DNA from: Thermoflexales bacterium
Lineage (GTDB): Bacteria; Chloroflexota; Anaerolineae; Fen-1058
Length of the DNA stretch: 10,918 nucleotides
Direction: 5' to 3'
Assembly: GCA_030834835.1 (NCBI GenBank)
Contig: JAUQXD010000486.1
Coordinates: forward strand, 1 to 10,918
In this document: positions 1 through 5,881 of the stretch, piece after piece
Numbering within the stretch: the stretch's first letter is position 1
Layout: every line of letters begins with the position of its first letter
Position numbers and translations under genes: made by a program
The notes under the pieces: model-generated
Database searches by the model: none
The model's input: only the letters and a program-made list of their open reading frames with translations
Told to the model about the DNA's origin: nothing

Positions 1-240
1 CCCGATCCCGGCGAGGGCGTCGTGGGTGTCTCGGCGCGCGTGTTCGACCTGATCAACGGCAATTTGCTGGCGCAGGGGCTGACCAATGAAACCGGCCGCG
101 TGAACTTTACGGTGACGGCCGCGGGAGCGGTCCAACTGGTAGTCCCGTACTTCAACTTCAGCCGCATTATCCTGCCCGAATCAGGCGGCGCGGTCACGAT
201 CCGAATCAGTCCGCACGAACTCCCACGTTCGATCCCATAA
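1..240 (+). CDS. C-terminal fragment of an exported beta-sandwich (carboxypeptidase-regulatory-like) protein, 5' end outside window
   Basis: The frame is open from base 1 and ends at TAA 238-240, so only the last 79 residues are visible. The stretch 'GVSARVFDLINGNLLAQGLTN' followed by 'ETGRVNFTV' has the pattern of a carboxypeptidase regulatory-like or Cna-B-like beta-sandwich: a small domain with 'what-is-X, modifier, T(N/D)..G...F' strands, often repeated in surface or secreted proteins. It ends in hydrophobic beta strands ('VQLVVPYFNFSRIIL') with no C-terminal anchor. No catalytic residues are visible. The next gene follows after 75 bases on the same strand and also encodes an exported protein, so the pair may be functionally linked. 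The fold is inferred from pattern only, and the full product cannot be named. Confidence 0.6.
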   Translation, partial: PDPGEGVVGVSARVFDLINGNLLAQGLTNETGRVNFTVTAAGAVQLVVPYFNFSRIILPESGGAVTIRISPHELPRSIP

Positions 241-315
241 CAGGAGCAAACGCCGGAGTCTGTGTTAGAGGCGGAAGAGGTGCGTTCGCCGTCGCCAGAC
301 CCGACCTAATTGATT

Positions 316-1596
316 ATGCGTAACCGTTTGAAAGCTTCGTGGACTGATCCCGCGCGACGCCCGGTATTGCTGTTAGGCCTTGGGGCAGTGGCGCTGTCGA
401 TTGTACTGCTCGTCGTGGCGCTGACCCAGCTATCGCCCAAACCGCCCGAGGTCAAGCCAACCCCCACTCAGGCCGTCTCCCAGGCCATTCCCAAGACGTT
501 GCGACTGCGCAGTCGATCTAAATCGCTGGTGCCAGTCAATGTCACCAAGGGCGATTGGAAGCCCACGGCCGAGATCGAGCAGGCCGAATGGGTGTATGGC
601 ACGCTGGTCAACTATGTCATCGGTCTGCCGGCCTCGCAGGAAAACAGCGACATGCTGCAGGCGATGAGCGAAGCGGACGAGATTGTCATCGACCTGTCCA
701 ACGGGCAGTCGTTGATCTTCCGGTACGCGGGACGACAGTTTGTTTCGACGGGCAGCACGGATGTTTTCGCGCAGACGCGGCCAGGCCTGACATTGATCTT
801 GTTGGGTGATAACACCGATCAGCGGGTGGTGGTCAACGCCAATTACGTGCCCGATAGCGAAGTTGGCAAAGCCGTGCCCAGCAGCCTGGCGCAGATCAAC
901 ACCCCGGTCGAACTGGGCGGCGCGAAGGTGACCGTGATCTCGGCCCGGCTTGTCGTCAATGCGCCAGGCGTACAGGTGGGTAGCGCCTTCTATATGGTGG
1001 ACTTCATCGTCGAAAACATCGGCGCGGATGCGCTGGATGCCGCCAACTTCGTCGTCGAACTGCAAGATTACGCCAATCAAAAGTACCGGGTGTCGGAAGC
1101 CGCCAGCGCGCTCGGACCGAACCCGGCGCCGAAAGGTCAGATTTTGCCCGGCATTGCCGTGCCCTTCACGACGGGCTTCGATGTGCCGGCCAACGTCACC
1201 GGCCCGGTGCTGGTCTGGAACTTCAAGCCCAACGCGCAGTTCAAAGCACAGGCCAGCGTGGCGGTGCCGCTTGTCGGACCCACGCCCACGCCCGATCCAC
1301 GCACGAAGTTGGTCGTCCAGATCACGCAGGCCTACTTCAACACCGAGCAGACCGAGATGATTATCGTGGGCGGGGTGGGCAACACGACCGGCGTGCCCGT
1401 GTCGATCAACGCGTCCGACATCAGCCTCAGCACGCCTGAAGGCGTCCTTGCTGCAATTCGCGGATCGGAACCGCCGCTGCCTTTCAACGTCGGGCCGGGT
1501 CAGACGCTCGCCTTCTCACTGCGTTTCAGCCGGCTGCCGGGCACGTCGGCAATTTTGAAGGTACTGCTGACTTCCTTCCAGTTGAACATGCAGTAA
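316..1596 (+). CDS. Membrane-anchored protein with DUF4352-like extracytoplasmic domain
   Basis: Protein of 426 residues from ATG 316. A TTG two codons earlier (310) is also open, but neither start has a clear ribosome-binding site. Residues 1-15 are basic, and about 16-36 (VLLLGLGAVALSIVLLVVAL) form one transmembrane segment, so the remainder should lie outside the cytoplasm. A Pro/Thr-rich stretch follows. About residues 190-310 ('PVELGGAKVTVISARLV', then 'FYMVDFIVENIGADAL') read like a DUF4352/telokin-like immunoglobulin fold: variable strands, a conserved 'V.F.v.N.g' strand, and a late 'PG' plus 'VW.F.P' strand. After a 'PTPTPDPR' linker, a second beta domain (about 325-426) ends the protein. 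No enzyme motif is visible, so a structural or ligand-binding envelope role is inference. A terminator follows directly. Confidence 0.8.
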   Translation: MRNRLKASWTDPARRPVLLLGLGAVALSIVLLVVALTQLSPKPPEVKPTPTQAVSQAIPKTLRLRSRSKSLVPVNVTKGDWKPTAEIEQAEWVYGTLVNYVIGLPASQENSDMLQAMSEADEIVIDLSNGQSLIFRYAGRQFVSTGSTDVFAQTRPGLTLILLGDNTDQRVVVNANYVPDSEVGKAVPSSLAQINTPVELGGAKVTVISARLVVNAPGVQVGSAFYMVDFIVENIGADALDAANFVVELQDYANQKYRVSEAASALGPNPAPKGQILPGIAVPFTTGFDVPANVTGPVLVWNFKPNAQFKAQASVAVPLVGPTPTPDPRTKLVVQITQAYFNTEQTEMIIVGGVGNTTGVPVSINASDISLSTPEGVLAAIRGSEPPLPFNVGPGQTLAFSLRFSRLPGTSAILKVLLTSFQLNMQ

Positions 1597-1621
1597 TCGG
1601 TCCGGCGCAGTTGAACCATCG

Positions 1622-1667
1622 ACCACGGATGACGCGGCTCTCGCCGGGATGTCCGTGGTTCGTTTTT
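1622..1667 (+). terminator. Rho-independent terminator after the DUF4352-like gene
   Basis: ACCACGGA (1622-1629) pairs perfectly with TCCGTGGT (1652-1659). Inside the loop, CGGC (1635-1638) pairs with GCCG (1643-1646). Three bases after the stem comes TTTTT (1663-1667). It starts 25 bases past the upstream stop codon and lies before the lipoprotein's ribosome-binding site, so the two genes are probably separate transcription units. Confidence 0.8.
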
Positions 1668-1672
1668 CCATG

Positions 1673-1677
1673 AAGGA
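1673..1677 (+). promoter_or_regulatory. Ribosome-binding site of the lipoprotein gene
   Basis: AAGGA lies six bases before ATG 1684, and supports that start together with the complete lipoprotein signal peptide that follows it. Confidence 0.75.
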
Positions 1678-1683
1678 TAGGTC

Positions 1684-2535
1684 ATGGCCTGGCGGCGAGC
1701 GTTCATTTTCTGGCTGGCTAGCGTACTGCTGATCGCGTGTGGAGCGCCTGCGCCCACGCCAACAGCGATCTCGCCGACGACGCTCGGTGTGCCAGCCACC
1801 ACTCAGCCTGCGGCTGCCCCCACACCCCGATCGGTGCGAAGCATGCCGCCCCCGACGATTGCTGTAGCGGTCGTGCCCACGCTGCCACCCATCATCGTGA
1901 CGAATCCATTGCCCAGCGTCACGCCGTGGCCAACGCCCACGCCAGACTTCACCCTCACGGCGATCGCGTTGGATGGTACGGCCACCGGCATGGCATGGAG
2001 TGCCACCGCGACGATTGCCTCGTTCAACACGCCGATTGCAGTCACGGTTGTGGCGGTACCGACGTGTATGGCGACGTGGCCCACACCCACCATCGAAACG
2101 ACTTCGGCGGCGATTCAGCACTTTGAATCGGGGCTGATGTTCTGGCTGCAATCGCGCAATGAAATCTGGGTACTGATCGCTTCGCCTACGCCGAATCAAT
2201 TCTACTGGCGCACGCTGCCCAATCAATGGAGCGAAGGCATCGCCGAATCCGATCCGAACCTCACGCCGCCGCCTGGTCGCTATCAGCCGGTGCGCGGCTT
2301 TGGTTATGCGTGGCGCGTCGGCAGCGGCTCGATGGAGACGCAGCGTCCCGATCTGGGTTGGGCGACCGACGAAGAAGCAGGCTTTGCCGCATCGCTGATC
2401 TATTATCCGCAGGGCTACTTCAGCCCCGATTGTGCGTGGATGCCGAAGTCGGGCATCTATGAACTGCGCGATAATCGCGGCAAGGTGTATCAGTTTGTGG
2501 GCGAGGGGGGCGTGGCGAATCTGGTAACGCCGTAA
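1684..2535 (+). CDS. Lipoprotein with Thr/Pro-rich linker and Chloroflexota-type C-terminal domain
   Basis: Protein of 283 residues. Residues 1-19 are a lipoprotein signal peptide: 'MAWRR', a hydrophobic core, then lipobox LIAC with Cys19 as the expected lipidation site. This places the protein on the outer face of the cytoplasmic membrane. Residues about 20-140 are a low-complexity Thr/Pro/Ala linker with repeated 'PTPT' and 'TPTP'. The folded part runs from about 144 to 283: 'FESGLMFW', 'IWVL', 'PVRGFGYAWR', 'LGWATDEE' and a C-terminal 'GKVYQFVGEGG'. From memory this combination recurs in uncharacterised exported Chloroflexota proteins; its function is unknown. The stop codon TAA is the first three bases of a heptad repeat that leads into the next gene. 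Confidence 0.85.
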   Translation: MAWRRAFIFWLASVLLIACGAPAPTPTAISPTTLGVPATTQPAAAPTPRSVRSMPPPTIAVAVVPTLPPIIVTNPLPSVTPWPTPTPDFTLTAIALDGTATGMAWSATATIASFNTPIAVTVVAVPTCMATWPTPTIETTSAAIQHFESGLMFWLQSRNEIWVLIASPTPNQFYWRTLPNQWSEGIAESDPNLTPPPGRYQPVRGFGYAWRVGSGSMETQRPDLGWATDEEAGFAASLIYYPQGYFSPDCAWMPKSGIYELRDNRGKVYQFVGEGGVANLVTP

Positions 2536-2567
2536 TGCGTACTGCGTGGTGCGTGTTGAATGATGAG
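2533..2567 (+). repeat. Degenerate heptanucleotide array, 5 units
   Basis: Five consecutive 7-base units, all starting with T: TAATGCG, TACTGCG, TGGTGCG, TGTTGAA, TGATGAG. The first includes the lipoprotein stop codon and the last runs into the ribosome-binding site of the dehydrogenase. The same unit family (TAATGCG, TGTTGCG, TRATGAG) recurs at 8921-8983. Confidence 0.7.
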
Positions 2568-2570
2568 GGA
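2565..2570 (+). promoter_or_regulatory. Ribosome-binding site deciding the dehydrogenase start
   Basis: GAGGGA lies six bases before ATG 2577. The upstream in-frame ATG at 2535 overlaps the previous stop codon, has no such site, and would add 14 residues encoded by the heptad repeat. Confidence 0.75.
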
Positions 2571-2576
2571 CAATAC

Positions 2577-3539
2577 ATGATCAACGTTCACATGCTTGAA
2601 GATTTTGAAGCAGAGACGCTGGCGGAGTTGCGCGCGCAGTTGGATGAGCGTGTGTGTTTAACGCAGGGCGAGTTGCCAGCGGATACGCACATCTTGATCG
2701 GCGGGCGGCCTACGCGCGAACAATTGCTGGCATGTCCGCAGGTGCGCGCTATTATCGTGCCGTGGGCGGGCGTGCCGGATAGCACGCAAACGCTGCTGCA
2801 CGAGTTTCCACACATCACCGTGCACAACCTGCATCACAATGCCGCTGCCACCGCCGAATATGCTATCGCGCTGATGATGGCCGCCGCTAAATTCATCGTG
2901 CCGGCGGATCGACACCTGCGCTTGAATGATTGGACGCCGCGTTATGCGCCCGCCCGATCGATCGGGCTGGCGGGCAAAACAGCGCTGATCGTGGGCTACG
3001 GACAGATCGGCCAGCGGGTAGGGCGGGTGTGCGCGGCGCTGGGCATGACCGTGATCGCCACGCGGCGCAATCGGGTGGAGAAGGACGCCATTGCCGAGGT
3101 TTATGTGACGAGCGAACTATCTGAACTGTTACCGCGTGCGGACGTGCTCATCATTACCGCGCCGCTGACGCCGGAGACGAAAGGCTTGATCGGAGAGAAG
3201 GAACTGGCGTTGCTGCCGCGTGGATCGATATTGGTTAATGTGGGGCGCGGTTTGATCGTGGCTGAAGCCGCGCTGTTTTCAGCCCTAAAATCAGGCCATC
3301 TGGCGGCAGCGGGTCTGGATGTGTGGTATCAGTATCCGCGTGATGAGGCGACACGCTCAAACACGCCGCCGTCGCAGTGGCCGTTTCACGAACTCGATAA
3401 TGTTGTCATGAGTCCGCATCGCGGCGGGGATGAAGTGGGCATTGACACGCAGCGCATGACGGAGTTGGCGGAGTTGCTCAACGCTGCCGCGCGCGGCGAG
3501 GTGATGCCCAATCGGGTGGATGTTAACGCGGGCTATTAA
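2577..3539 (+). CDS. D-2-hydroxyacid dehydrogenase-family NAD(P)-binding protein
   Basis: Protein of 320 residues from ATG 2577, near the usual length of the family. These enzymes interconvert 2-hydroxy and 2-keto acids with NAD(P). The N-terminal part is a substrate-domain half ('HNLHHNAAATAEYAIALMMA' resembles the family's conserved region before the Rossmann fold). The nucleotide-binding motif is G140-Y-G-Q-I-G145 ('IVGYGQIGQRVG'). 'PLTPETKGLIG' and 'LVNVGRG' follow, with Arg224 at the substrate-binding Arg position, and 'MSPHRGG' carries the catalytic His281. Oddity: 29 residues after Arg224, where the catalytic Glu usually lies just before Pro in an 'EEEP'-like motif, the sequence is 'DVWYQYP' with Tyr253. 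The His/Glu relay is therefore incomplete, or Glu is supplied from elsewhere (Asp256/Glu257 are close). Substrate is unknown. A large hairpin follows the stop codon. Confidence 0.85.
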   Translation: MINVHMLEDFEAETLAELRAQLDERVCLTQGELPADTHILIGGRPTREQLLACPQVRAIIVPWAGVPDSTQTLLHEFPHITVHNLHHNAAATAEYAIALMMAAAKFIVPADRHLRLNDWTPRYAPARSIGLAGKTALIVGYGQIGQRVGRVCAALGMTVIATRRNRVEKDAIAEVYVTSELSELLPRADVLIITAPLTPETKGLIGEKELALLPRGSILVNVGRGLIVAEAALFSALKSGHLAAAGLDVWYQYPRDEATRSNTPPSQWPFHELDNVVMSPHRGGDEVGIDTQRMTELAELLNAAARGEVMPNRVDVNAGY

Positions 3540-3540
3540 G

Positions 3541-3600
3541 ACCGGTCAGGTGGCGCAGACTGTGCCTGTTTTCAGGCCTTTGGTGCGTCATCTGACGGGT
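3541..3600. repeat. Large imperfect hairpin in the spacer between dehydrogenase and methyltransferase genes
   Basis: Bases 3541-3557 pair with 3584-3600 at 14 of 17 positions (ACCGGTCAG... against ...CTGACGGGT). A perfect inner stem GCCTG (3564-3568) / CAGGC (3573-3577) closes a TTTT loop. It fills almost the whole 71-base spacer. There is no T-run after the outer stem, so it is not a classical rho-independent terminator. It may be a palindromic repeat element, an RNA-processing site or a weak terminator. Confidence 0.5.
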
Positions 3601-3610
3601 CTCAACCACG

Positions 3611-4780
3611 ATGAATTATTACACCTGGCAGCAGTCTAAGATCGCCGTGCGCGGGCGTGAGTTCACCATCGCCACCAAACCCGGTCTGCCGGATACGGTG
3701 ATGGCCGAACGTCTGCTGGCTGACGCCATCGACGTTGAACCCGGCGAGCGCGTGGTCGATCTGCGCTGCGGCACGGGCCTGGTCGGTGTGGCGCTGCTGG
3801 CGCGTGGTGCAGACGTGACGCTGTATGACGATAACATCGTGGCGGTGGAAGCGACTAAGCGCACGCTGGCGGCTAACCGAACGGCTGGTGTCATTCCCGC
3901 ACGTTTTTGGCGGGAATCCACTGAGGGTGTGGGCGTGGATGCCCGACAAAAACACTCGGGCATGACGGTCTCTCCCAGTTATGATGTGGCGATCATCAAC
4001 GCGCCCAAAGGACGAGAAGTCGGCCATCGGCTTATCCGATCGGCGATCGGCGCCCTGAAGGCCGGGGGGCGGCTGTACATCGGCGGGGCGAATCGCGGCG
4101 GCGTAAAGAGTCTGATCGACGATGCGAGTGACCTCATCGGGTCAATGAACGTCGTTAAGATCAAGGCCGCGCATCGGGTGGCCGTCGGTGTCCGTGGCGA
4201 ATCGATCGGCCTGAGTGACGATCCAGATTTTACGGAACACACGATCACCGTGCGCGATCAGACGTGGCGCTATGCGGCGTGCCCCGGCGTATTCGCTTGG
4301 GATCGATTGGATGACGGCAGCCGGGCGTTGATCGAAACGATGCAGTTGAAGCCCACGGATTCAGTACTGGATTTGGGTTGTGGTAGCGGCTTAGTCGGTC
4401 TGGTAGCGGCCACGTTGGCCGATCGCGTGGTGAGTGTAGACGCCAGCGCGCTGGCCGTCGAGGCGACCCGTCGGACGTATGAGATCAACCGGGTATTGAA
4501 GGCCGAAGTGCTGTTCAGTGATTGCGCCTCCGCCGTATTCGATCGCGCGTTTGACACGGTCGTGACCAATCCGCCGTTTCATCAGGGTGTGGGCACGGAC
4601 TATGCGGTGGCGCGGCAATTCGTGATCGATGCGGCGCGCGTGCTGAAGCCGGGTGGGACGTTGTGGCTGGTGGCGAATCGGTTCTTGCGCTATGAACGCG
4701 AGCTGGCCGATCGATTTGCCGACGTCCGCATGGCGTATGAGGATAATCGGTTCCGGGTGTTGATGGCGATCAAGGGATAA
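3611..4780 (+). CDS. RsmC/RlmG-like two-domain class I SAM-dependent methyltransferase
   Basis: Protein of 389 residues with two Rossmann methyltransferase halves, as in the 16S/23S rRNA guanine-N2 methyltransferases RsmC and RlmG (about 340-380 residues). The C-terminal half is intact: motif I V252-L-D-L-G-C-G-S-G binds SAM, acidic 'VVSVDAS' follows, and N320-P-P-F-H-Q-G matches the catalytic NPPFH(Q/x)G signature. It ends with 'LKPGGTLWLVANRFLRYE'. The N-terminal half is degenerate: 'VVDLRCGTGLVG' (48-59) is kept, but N130-A-P-K replaces NPPF, as expected for the substrate-recognition half. Residues about 94-119 are encoded by a palindromic insertion (3890-3966) and should form an extra loop. 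No strong ribosome-binding site precedes ATG 3611. The target base is inferred only; another N2-guanine or small-molecule substrate is possible. Confidence 0.85.
   Translation: MNYYTWQQSKIAVRGREFTIATKPGLPDTVMAERLLADAIDVEPGERVVDLRCGTGLVGVALLARGADVTLYDDNIVAVEATKRTLAANRTAGVIPARFWRESTEGVGVDARQKHSGMTVSPSYDVAIINAPKGREVGHRLIRSAIGALKAGGRLYIGGANRGGVKSLIDDASDLIGSMNVVKIKAAHRVAVGVRGESIGLSDDPDFTEHTITVRDQTWRYAACPGVFAWDRLDDGSRALIETMQLKPTDSVLDLGCGSGLVGLVAATLADRVVSVDASALAVEATRRTYEINRVLKAEVLFSDCASAVFDRAFDTVVTNPPFHQGVGTDYAVARQFVIDAARVLKPGGTLWLVANRFLRYERELADRFADVRMAYEDNRFRVLMAIKG
3890..3966. repeat. Inverted pair of REP-like hairpins inside the methyltransferase coding frame
   Basis: Two 31-base units in opposite orientation (3890-3920 and 3936-3966) are separated by 15 bases. 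Unit 1 folds as ATTCCCGC (3893-3900) / GCGGGAAT (3910-3917) around a 9-base loop. Unit 2 folds as ATGCCCGA (3939-3946) / TCGGGCAT (3956-3963), also around 9 bases. Unit 1 matches the reverse complement of unit 2 at 25 of 31 positions. Two of the differences are paired changes that keep the stem (T-A versus G-C, and C-G versus A-T). GGT flanks both ends (3887-3889, 3967-3969), which may be chance or a short target duplication. The outer GTCAT...ATCCA ends resemble REP-type repeats known from other bacteria. Confidence 0.8.
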
Positions 4781-4805
4781 ACGCTGCTACGTCAACACCG
4801 ACCTG

Positions 4806-4872
4806 CCACAAAAGAACGCAGAGATCGCACAGGCAGCCGATTTTCTTTCGTGCGCTTTGTGGTCTTGTGCGG
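4806..4872. repeat. Degenerate ~9-base repeats in inverted arrangement between convergent genes
   Basis: CCACAAAAG, AACGCAGAG and ATCGCACAG run consecutively from 4806 to 4832. On the other strand, the 4845-4872 segment contains CCACAAAG followed by CGCACGAAAG, of the same flavour. CCACAAA (4806-4812) is perfectly complementary to TTTGTGG (4856-4862). The periodicity is weak and the unit boundaries of the right half are uncertain. It fills the 102-base gap between the + strand methyltransferase and the - strand transporter, where a two-way terminator would be expected. Confidence 0.4.
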
Positions 4873-4882
4873 CGACCTGGCA

Positions 4883-5821
4883 TTATTTGCCAATCGGGGG
4901 CGCGGCGGGCTGCGGATTGCGCGCCTTGCGTGCGAGAAGGTTCAGCCCGCCCATGCCCGGCTCAAACAGCATCAGCAAGAGACTGCAAATCAGAATCACC
5001 GCGCCGATCCACTGGCGCAGCACCAGTTGTTCGCCCAGGGTGGCGATTGCCAGGAAGACCGCCACCAGAATCTCGGTCACGCCCAGCAGCGCGGTTTGAA
5101 CACTACCCAGCTGCTTGACGCCCATGAACATCATCAAGCGCGAGAAGACCGTAATCGCGCCCAGGGCAAACATCGGCGGCAGGCCGGCCACGGTCACATC
5201 GCCGGGGCCGTGAATCAGGAAGGCCACCCACACCACCGCCGTCATCGCCGTCAGGACGTACAACGCCACGGTTTGCGGCGGCATTTCATACAGCACGCGC
5301 TGGCTCACCGCCAGGTGCAGCGCGTACATGAAGCCCGCGCCCAACATTAGGCCCGCGCCCACCGGGTCGATCTGGCCGCTGCCCACCTGCACCAACAACG
5401 CCACCGCGATCAGCGCCATCACCAGCCGCACTTTGGTCCAATTGGAAATCGCCTGGCCGTCGAGCCGCCGCACGACGACGACGAACAGCGGATACAGCGC
5501 GTACAACATCTGGCCGATGCCGGCGTCGATGCGGGTGAGGCCGTTGTAGTACAGCAGCGAACTGAAGCCATTGAGCGCGCCGGCGGCGAAGGAGATCAAG
5601 ATGCCGGCCGGATAGATGAAGATGAATTTGCGGCGGCGTTTGCTGGAGAGAAAAATAGCCCACAGCACCAGCGCCGCGGCCAGCGTGCGGAGCGCCGTCA
5701 GACTGTACGCGTCCATCCCGGCCAGGTAGGCCTGTTTGCCCAGGATGGGCGTGGTGCCCAGCACCAGCGCCGAGAGCAGCGCCGCGCGGATGCCATTGCG
5801 TTGATTGCGGGACGGAGACAT
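4883..5821 (-). CDS. EamA/DMT-superfamily transporter
   Basis: Integral membrane protein of 312 residues with about ten hydrophobic segments, starting at about residue 12 ('AALLSALVLGTTPILGKQAY') and ending at about 288, in two tandem EamA halves. Family features are visible: the 'ALRTLAAALVL' segment of TM2, 'ALYPLFVVVVRRLDGQ' in the first half, and the late 'LGVTEILVAVFLAIATLGEQLV' segment typical of EamA proteins (usual length about 280-310). The tail after the last segment is short, basic and Pro-rich. DMT exporters move amino acids, nucleosides or other metabolites by proton antiport; the substrate cannot be read from sequence. The gene starts 60 bases after the histidine kinase stop on the same strand, so co-transcription is plausible. 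The spacer holds a possible weak hairpin (5832-5840 with 5865-5872, one bulge). Location next to a threonine-synthase-like enzyme makes an amino acid a reasonable guess, nothing more. Confidence 0.88.
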   Translation of the reverse strand: MSPSRNQRNGIRAALLSALVLGTTPILGKQAYLAGMDAYSLTALRTLAAALVLWAIFLSSKRRRKFIFIYPAGILISFAAGALNGFSSLLYYNGLTRIDAGIGQMLYALYPLFVVVVRRLDGQAISNWTKVRLVMALIAVALLVQVGSGQIDPVGAGLMLGAGFMYALHLAVSQRVLYEMPPQTVALYVLTAMTAVVWVAFLIHGPGDVTVAGLPPMFALGAITVFSRLMMFMGVKQLGSVQTALLGVTEILVAVFLAIATLGEQLVLRQWIGAVILICSLLLMLFEPGMGGLNLLARKARNPQPAAPPIGK

Positions 5822-5881
5822 ACGTCACTTCGGTTCCGGGCTGAAAACGCGCTCATACCGTCGCCCCGGACCACGGCTGAA

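Noticed and set aside
430..1080. 216-codon - strand open frame opposite the DUF4352-like gene
   Set aside because: Antisense shadow in GC-rich coding DNA, without start signal or recognisable domain.
1516..2226. Long - strand open frame across the terminator and lipoprotein gene
   Set aside because: Arg/Gly/His-rich shadow that reads through a clear terminator and the Thr/Pro linker codons of the lipoprotein.
2535..2576. Dehydrogenase start at ATG 2535, overlapping the lipoprotein stop
   Set aside because: It would translate the heptad repeat; ATG 2577 has a good ribosome-binding site and a normal family N-terminus.
3890..3966. Intrinsic terminator or gene boundary inside the methyltransferase
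   Set aside because: The frame stays open through it, both methyltransferase halves are needed for the family length, and there is no terminal T-run placed after a stem.
5832..5872. Terminator between the histidine kinase and transporter genes
   Set aside because: Only an 8-bp stem with one bulge, a 24-base loop and no T-run; too weak to call.
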